The position numbers were made by a program, and so were the translations under genes. 11,152 bases of DNA from an uncultured euryarchaeote (lineage in GTDB: Archaea > Thermoplasmatota > Poseidoniia > Poseidoniales > Thalassarchaeaceae): contig CALEIW010000239.1 in the NCBI GenBank assembly GCA_937876055.1, forward strand, positions 1-11,152, written 5' to 3'. The notes under the pieces were generated by a model. That model was given only the letters and a program-made list of their open reading frames with translations. It made no database searches and was not told the origin of the DNA. Every line of letters starts with the position of its first letter. Positions within the stretch are counted from its first letter, which is position 1. Shown in pieces: positions 1 to 6,100 of the stretch.

Positions 1-1227
1 CCGACAGGTACCAGTTTAGGCTCCGGGCTTTCGGAGTCAGAATCTGGTGCAATAGCACTAGTCAGCGGCACAATCATTTCAGATGGCGATACAATATCGA
101 TAGAAGCCAATCGTCCTGATACAAATTCTCCACAAATTGGAGATGACGTAATTGCAGAAGTTACCAGACTTATGCCAAAGGTAGCAATGATTCGTATTCT
201 ACATATTGAGAAGGATGGCGGACATCGAGATCTTTCTGCCGAGAATTTGTTTGCCGACATATTCGTGACTGAAATCGTGGACAGATTTCTCCCTTCACCT
301 GGCGACGCTATGAGGTCTAGGGATTTGATTCGCGCTCGAATCACTCAACTCGAACCAAATCTCAAGGCAAGTACACGAGGCTCTCCTGAATTGGGAGTGC
401 TGTGGGCGATTTGCCCTGCATGCGGAAATGAATTGGTAACTTCTGATAACAAGCAAGACTTCAATGTCGATTGTAATCGATGTGATTATTCAGGTTATCG
501 AGCCTTATCCAACGGATTTGGCCACGGCCATACTCTTGGTGAAGATATACAGGGGTTGAACAGGGCAGGGGAAAGATGGTCTGCTGACGCCGAAGGTAAT
601 CTAGGTCACGAAGGGGCTAGACCCTATCTTTCACCAATGGCCGACCATCGTCGTGGTCCAAGCCATCAAGCACCTCAAGCCGCAATGCGAATGCGCTCTG
701 CCATTACAGGAAAAGGCGGTGGAGGGGGTGGAAGGCAGAGAGTAAAGCACGAATGTAAGTGTACACTCTGTGGCACCGATACAACCGTTCCATTCGAACC
801 GACAGCTGGAAAGCCAATCCGTTGTAGAGACTGCATGGATAAGGTCAAAGAAGGCAAGGCCACAAAGGAAGAACTCGCTGCTGAGCGTGAAGTATTGACC
901 AAAGCACGTTCGGAAGCCTCGGAACAAGCGGGCGTCAAACTCTTCATTGCCCGCTTATCCTTTAATGCCAGCGAGGATGAATTGAGGGATCACTTCTCAG
1001 CACATGGAGAGATTACAGAGTGCAGTATTGCCAAAGATCGAGATACAGGTAAATCACGCGGATTTGCTTTCGTCAAGTTTGCTAGCCGGAAAGCCGGTGA
1101 AAAGGCAATCAAGGAATTGGATGGAAGTGAAATACACGGCAGAAAAATCAGTGTACAGGAATCGAATGATGGCGGAGGACGCGGAGGCAGAGGATCTCGT
1201 GGCCGAGGTCGCCGCAACCGTCGCTGA
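1..1227 (+). CDS. csl4: Exosome subunit Csl4 fused to a second zinc module and an RRM with RGG tail (5' partial)
   Basis: Csl4 is a cap subunit of the archaeal RNA exosome, which binds RNA and recruits partners such as DnaG to the 3'-5' degradation core. The frame is open from base 1, so the extreme N-terminus is missing; the first ATG at 172 lies inside the S1 fold and is not the start. 408 codons are visible. In order: the end of the N-terminal domain, an S1 domain with the Csl4-typical stretch IVDRFLPSPGDAMRSRDLIR (about residues 92-111), and a zinc ribbon (C138, C141, C158, C161). After a Gly-rich linker comes a CxxC-x17-CxxC zinc module (C254, C257, C275, C278). An RRM follows (about 312-388) with RNP2-like LFIARL and RNP1-like RGFAFVKF, then a Gly/Arg-rich tail. 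Archaeal Csl4 normally ends after the first zinc ribbon at roughly 180-200 residues, so the second half is an addition. The Csl4 identity is firm; that the extra domains add RNA affinity to the exosome is an inference. Confidence 0.88.
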   Translation, partial: PTGTSLGSGLSESESGAIALVSGTIISDGDTISIEANRPDTNSPQIGDDVIAEVTRLMPKVAMIRILHIEKDGGHRDLSAENLFADIFVTEIVDRFLPSPGDAMRSRDLIRARITQLEPNLKASTRGSPELGVLWAICPACGNELVTSDNKQDFNVDCNRCDYSGYRALSNGFGHGHTLGEDIQGLNRAGERWSADAEGNLGHEGARPYLSPMADHRRGPSHQAPQAAMRMRSAITGKGGGGGGRQRVKHECKCTLCGTDTTVPFEPTAGKPIRCRDCMDKVKEGKATKEELAAEREVLTKARSEASEQAGVKLFIARLSFNASEDELRDHFSAHGEITECSIAKDRDTGKSRGFAFVKFASRKAGEKAIKELDGSEIHGRKISVQESNDGGGRGGRGSRGRGRRNRR

Positions 1228-1296
1228 TGCAAATTAATCGCTTTATTCCCTCTCTCTTAGCGAAGTCGTGAAGACGGAATAGTAATCCGACAGGTT

Positions 1297-1301
1297 GAGG
1301 G
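1297..1301 (+). promoter_or_regulatory. Probable Shine-Dalgarno site of the radical SAM gene
   Basis: GAGGG lies five bases before the ATG at 1307 and partly matches the archaeal 16S rRNA 3' end (GAGG core). It supports the ATG at 1307 as the start. The 79-bp gap after csl4 shows only weak T/A-rich promoter-like sequence (around 1241-1247), so a separate promoter is possible but not demonstrated. Confidence 0.55.
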
Positions 1302-1306
1302 ATTGA

Positions 1307-3088
1307 ATGGAAGGCTGGTTGGTCCTCGATGGATATGAGGATGAACCGGCTGCATTTGGTGTGCCAAACTATCTTGGTTTTCATATCCGATATATCTGTG
1401 GCGTTCTAGAATCTAAGTCAATACCATACACCTACATGACTATTGACGAGTGGAGACTTTTCCACAAACAGAAACTTGCTAATTCTTCTGAAAGACACGA
1501 ACTCCAACGAGAACTTTCGGAACTAGATGGCGCTGTTGTCCTCGCCGGAGCTGTAGTCCCTGGAAAGTATGTTCGAGGGACTCCGATATCACGAAGAGAA
1601 TTAGATGATTTTCTTGCGGTATTTCCTAGTGAACAACCCGTGCTAGCAGGTGGCTGGGCTATCCGTCATTGGCGCTACGATGGATGGATGCCACTGCGGA
1701 CAAATTTATTCTGCGCTGTGCAAGATACAGACGCTACATTGGATTACTATCTGTCGACTGGTGATTGGTCTCACAAACGCAGAACTGCTGAACAGTGGGA
1801 CGATTGGGCGAAGAAAGGAGCGTCTGGAAAATGTGTCACAAAACACCCTGATCTTTTCACTGAAGATGGTCGTTCCGGGCCGTTGACCTATGAAGTAGAA
1901 TTGTATCAAGGCTGCGTTCGTTACAAACGAGGTTGCAAGTTTTGTATTGAACCAAAGAAAGGAGTTCCTATTTGGAGGGAAGAGGAGGATGTCATCACCG
2001 AAATTACAACCGCTCTGGATAATGGCGTTCGTCATGTTCGTATAGGTGGCGCTACAGACATTTACACCTACAAGGCAGAAGGCGTGGTAGAACTAGAATA
2101 CCCCATTCCTAATCCAGAACCAATTGCCAAAGTTCTAGATGGTTTACGGCAAGATGAGAGGTTAGAAATACTCCATGTTGACAATGCAAATCCCTCTATT
2201 GTTGCTGAAAATTTGGAACCTGCAACGGAGATTACTAAATCACTAATTTCGACTCTCTCCGATGGCGCGGTGCTTTCCTTTGGGCTTGAATCAGCGGACC
2301 CCAAAGTGCACGAAACAAATTGGTTGAATTGCGATTCAGAACAACTCAAAATTGCTATACGACACATCAATGAATTTGGCCGTGAGAGAGGAGAAAGAGG
2401 TTTGCCAAAACTGCTACCTGGTCTAAATTTCATTGCGGGATTGAATGGTGAATCAAATGAATCATACAGAATGAATCGCGACCTATTGGATTCTCTTCGT
2501 TCGGAAGGATTGTGGCTGCGGCGGATAAATATCAGACAGGTAGAAGGACAAGGATTCCAAGAAATTCCCGAGGATACATTTCAAGCATTCAAACGCAGCG
2601 TAAGAGAGGAGATAGACAAACCACTCTTAGAGGAGATGTTTCCAATTGGGAGCGAGCTCAAAGGAATTTGGTGGGAGGCACATGATGATCGAATTAGAAG
2701 GCCTGAACAGGTGTTGGATAAGATGCACAGAGATTCCTCAATTCTTGGTCGAGCAGGGATAACATTTGGAAGGCAAATTGGTGCTTATCCCATATTAGTC
2801 GGAACGCCATACCAAATCCCACTCGAAACAGAATCAGACATCATAGTGACAGGCCATGGGATGCGAAGCATCAGCGGAGTTGAAACGAACCTATCCATTA
2901 ACTCCGCAAGCCAATCTCAACTTGAGGCAATACCCGGAATAGGCAGTAAGGCTGCTTGGCGCATTGTATCTAATCGAGCCAAGGAATCTAGGAAATCTTC
3001 CGAGAATCCATACTCTGACGTAAAAACGGCTCTTCAGGATGCAGGCGTCCAGTCCTACGGACTGGCTCTGAAGGTGCTAAAGGCATGA
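1307..3088 (+). CDS. Radical SAM Fe-S enzyme with C-terminal helix-hairpin-helix (COG1031-like)
   Basis: The protein has 593 residues and resembles the uncharacterised archaeal radical SAM family with a C-terminal helix-hairpin-helix. The N-terminus (LDGYEDEPAAFGVPNYLGF, residues 7-25) matches the family's opening signature. The N-terminal 150 residues look like an alpha/beta domain, with GAVVPGKYVRG and LAGGWAIRHW segments. The Fe-S cluster motif is at C203, C210 and C213, a C-x6-C-x2-C spacing rather than the common C-x3-C-x2-C, followed by IEPKKGVPIWREEEDVITEI. The radical SAM barrel continues through RIGGATDIYTY (246-256), LSFGLESAD (323-331) and GLNFIAGLNGE (372-382). The C-terminus has an HhH motif, INSASQSQLEAIPGIGSKAA (531-550), typical of non-specific nucleic-acid binding. 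Reaction and substrate are unknown; the HhH suggests a nucleic acid or nucleoprotein target, perhaps RNA modification, but that is only inference. The gene follows csl4 by 79 bp on the same strand. Family assignment is confident, function is not. Confidence 0.88.
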   Translation: MEGWLVLDGYEDEPAAFGVPNYLGFHIRYICGVLESKSIPYTYMTIDEWRLFHKQKLANSSERHELQRELSELDGAVVLAGAVVPGKYVRGTPISRRELDDFLAVFPSEQPVLAGGWAIRHWRYDGWMPLRTNLFCAVQDTDATLDYYLSTGDWSHKRRTAEQWDDWAKKGASGKCVTKHPDLFTEDGRSGPLTYEVELYQGCVRYKRGCKFCIEPKKGVPIWREEEDVITEITTALDNGVRHVRIGGATDIYTYKAEGVVELEYPIPNPEPIAKVLDGLRQDERLEILHVDNANPSIVAENLEPATEITKSLISTLSDGAVLSFGLESADPKVHETNWLNCDSEQLKIAIRHINEFGRERGERGLPKLLPGLNFIAGLNGESNESYRMNRDLLDSLRSEGLWLRRINIRQVEGQGFQEIPEDTFQAFKRSVREEIDKPLLEEMFPIGSELKGIWWEAHDDRIRRPEQVLDKMHRDSSILGRAGITFGRQIGAYPILVGTPYQIPLETESDIIVTGHGMRSISGVETNLSINSASQSQLEAIPGIGSKAAWRIVSNRAKESRKSSENPYSDVKTALQDAGVQSYGLALKVLKA

Positions 3089-3144
3089 TGCAACCCGTTC
3101 AGGCATAGGGAATAGTGATAATCTCAGCAATCACGCCAAGAAGC

Positions 3145-6100
3145 ATGTTGAACGAGGAAACGAAGAGAATCGTTGCTCTGGGAATCTGTGTATTATTCCT
3201 TGGAGTGCCAATGCTAGGGTACTTTTCTGGCGGTGAGGAATCACAACCTAAATTGGCCAATCAGAGCGAGATGTCCTTCACCCACTCTAGTGGCCCAACT
3301 TTGAATATCCAAGGTAGCGAAGCTGGAACGGTATTCTCTCATTCGATTTTGGATATTGGTGTCGATGGTCCATTGGTTGTGCTCGCAAACGGCACTACCG
3401 TTGAATGGTCTCAGGGTAATCCTGTTTACAGTGAAAACTCATTAATTTCTACTTCGGGAAGATGTTCAATTCTATCCAATTACTCAATGTATTGTTCCGG
3501 TTCAAACAACTACGGTCAACTCGGACTCGGAAATTCGGTTTCTACTTCCGGCTATGTTACTCTGAGCCATGAACCTGTAGTAGTCGATGAGGGTAAAGAT
3601 CACACCTGTGCAATCCTACTTGATGCGAGTCTTTGGTGTTGGGGGCGAAATCACTTCGGTCAGATTGGAGATAACTCAACTGATAATCGAGTATCTCCTG
3701 TGAATATCGACCTAGGAAGTGGTGTTTATGCTGTAGCGGTCTCAGCAGGCGAGCACCACACATGTGCCATAACTCATCTTGGCGATGTAATGTGCTGGGG
3801 CTACAATGTTAGAGGGCAACTCGGAGACGGCACAACCAACAATTCACTAATTCCCGTATCCGTCGACCATTCTACCGGTTTGAGGGCGGTTTCGTTAGTT
3901 ACTTCGGGATTATCATCTTGCGTAATTTTCGAAAATGGCTCGGTTGGTTGTTGGGGTAACAAGTATACAGTATTCTCCGACAATGGTGCTGTTACAGGAA
4001 ATGTCCATATTGTCGATCTAGGGACTAATGTTAACGCCATCATGCTGGATGGCATTGGCTCTCACACATGTGCAGTAACAGATAACGGCTCAATGCAATG
4101 TTGGGGTGTCAACACGCATGGGCAATTAGGTGATGGAACCTGCTCCTCCACGACGAATTCTGATTGTTCGGCAGAGAATATGTTCCCTGGTGAAGGAGAT
4201 CCAACCATACATGTCAACCTAACCTCGGGACTAACCGTATTAGCAGCAGCAACTGGTTCAGACTCTACTTGTGCTCTACTATCTGATGACTCCTTGCGCT
4301 GTTGGGGTGCTCAGTCTGGTGAGTTTGATAACACGACAGATTCACTTCTGAATCCTTACCAATTGACATTTGCCGATGGTGCCCATATTGCATATACCGA
4401 GCAGGACTTTGATGGAGATGGTATTCGTAATTTCTTCGACACTCATCAGACAGGTGATGACGATGGTGACGGGACTCTCGATTCAGAAGATGATTATCCA
4501 AACAACCCTGCGAGATGGGCTGATTGTGATGATGGTGAATATGGCAGACTGACTTGTATCGATGCCTCCGTTGGCCATTCCGCAGAAGGTAATACATTGG
4601 TCCAGGTAGCATGCCAACCAGGAACATTCCAACCATTTACGGGTCAAACATCCTGCCTTGATGCGTCCGCTGGTCATTATGTCGATTCCTCGGGTTCTTC
4701 GTCTCAGACACAATGCGCGACCGGTCATTCAAATGGCCAAATTGGGCAATCATCCTGCTTTCCCGCTCCTGCTGGTTCCTACGTTAATCCAGCAGGTGGT
4801 GACGCTGGTGCAAGCAATACAACAGCTGTGCAACTATCGGCTATGAGTGCAAATTATTCTGCATCGATTACTGGTGGTTCAGATAGTATTGACGTATTTT
4901 CTCTAAATCTATCTCGAACAACTTGGTTCACTGCAAACTTAACTTCTCCAGCAGGGCAAAATTATGATATTGAATTGTTGAATTCCAGCTTCCAAGTAAT
5001 CGATTCATCCACCACTAATGGTTCTGATGAAGTGTCCACAGCCCCTGCAAATAATTCCAGTGGGATGTATTACATCAGAATTAGCTACTCTTCTGGATTC
5101 AATAACTCAGACGACTACAATCTGGTAATCAACCTCAGTTCAACTGGTGCAGCCGCCACACAAGTGGGTTCGACATCGATAGATATCGATGCTGAGCATG
5201 GTATAGAAACCACAACTTGTTCTTCAGGAACTTGGCAAGATCAGACCGGTTCAACTTCCTGTAATCAGGCATCCCCTGGCCACTATGTTTACTCAACAGG
5301 CGCAACATCACAAAATGCCTGTACTCCAGGATACTATCAACCGAATTCTGGTCAAACAAGTTGCATAATTGCATCTTCGGGTTACTTCGTAGCGTATCCT
5401 GCCTCAACATCACAGACAGCAGCAGGACCCGGCCATTATGTCAACGGGACAGGAGCAACAGCTCAGACTGCTTGTACAGTTGGAACCTACCAACCATCTT
5501 CAGCCCAGACTACTTGTTTTGCAGCAAGTCCAGGATACTACGTTCCTGTGACAGGTCAAGCCAACCAGACGATTTGTAATGGAGGAACATACCAACCAAA
5601 CTCAGGTCAGAGAGAATGTATGAACGCAGACCCAGGTCATTATGTTCCAAATCAAGGAGCGACCAATCAAACTCAATGTTCTCTTGGCACCTTTCAACCA
5701 CTTTCAGGCCAATGGTCTTGCCAGAATGCAGCACCTGGTCATTATGTCGATGATGTGGGTGCAATTTCCCAAACGCCTTGTTCAGTAGGCGAATATCAAC
5801 CATCTAGTGGTCAAACTAGTTGCCTAACAACGTCCGCTGGATACTATACGAATTCAACCGGTTCAATCAATCAACAACCATGTCTTCCAGGGAATTTCCA
5901 ACCATTACCTGGTCAAGCGGAGTGTTTCCAAGCAGAACCGGGTTACTACGTTGACACACTTGCTGCAACCGCTCAAATCCCTTGCCCTGCAGGTTCATAC
6001 AACCCGTTCAATCAAGCGGATGAAGCAACCGATTGTATACTTGCAGACACGGGACATTATGTTGCTCTCGAAGGCTCTGTTGCTCAAGATGAATGCAACC

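Noticed and set aside
717..737. G-rich linker as a sequencing frameshift that artificially joins Csl4 to the RRM part
   Set aside because: Domains on both sides read in the same frame without any stop, so an error is not needed to explain the sequence; kept only as the main test for the fusion.
990..1232. Arg/Pro-rich reverse-strand frame opposite the RRM
   Set aside because: Its low-complexity composition is just the complement of Gly/Arg codons in the RGG tail, with no sign of a real gene.
1226..1270. A 14-codon frame starting at an ATG that overlaps the csl4 stop (TGATG)
   Set aside because: It is too short, has no ribosome site or family resemblance, and overlaps a plausible promoter/leader region.
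4265..4636. Long reverse-strand and shifted reading frames across the surface protein gene (also 5135-5413, 5510-5803, 6320-6637)
   Set aside because: They lie opposite or out of frame with a clearly coding frame, have no recognisable domains, and are explained by repetitive codon patterns in the repeat array.
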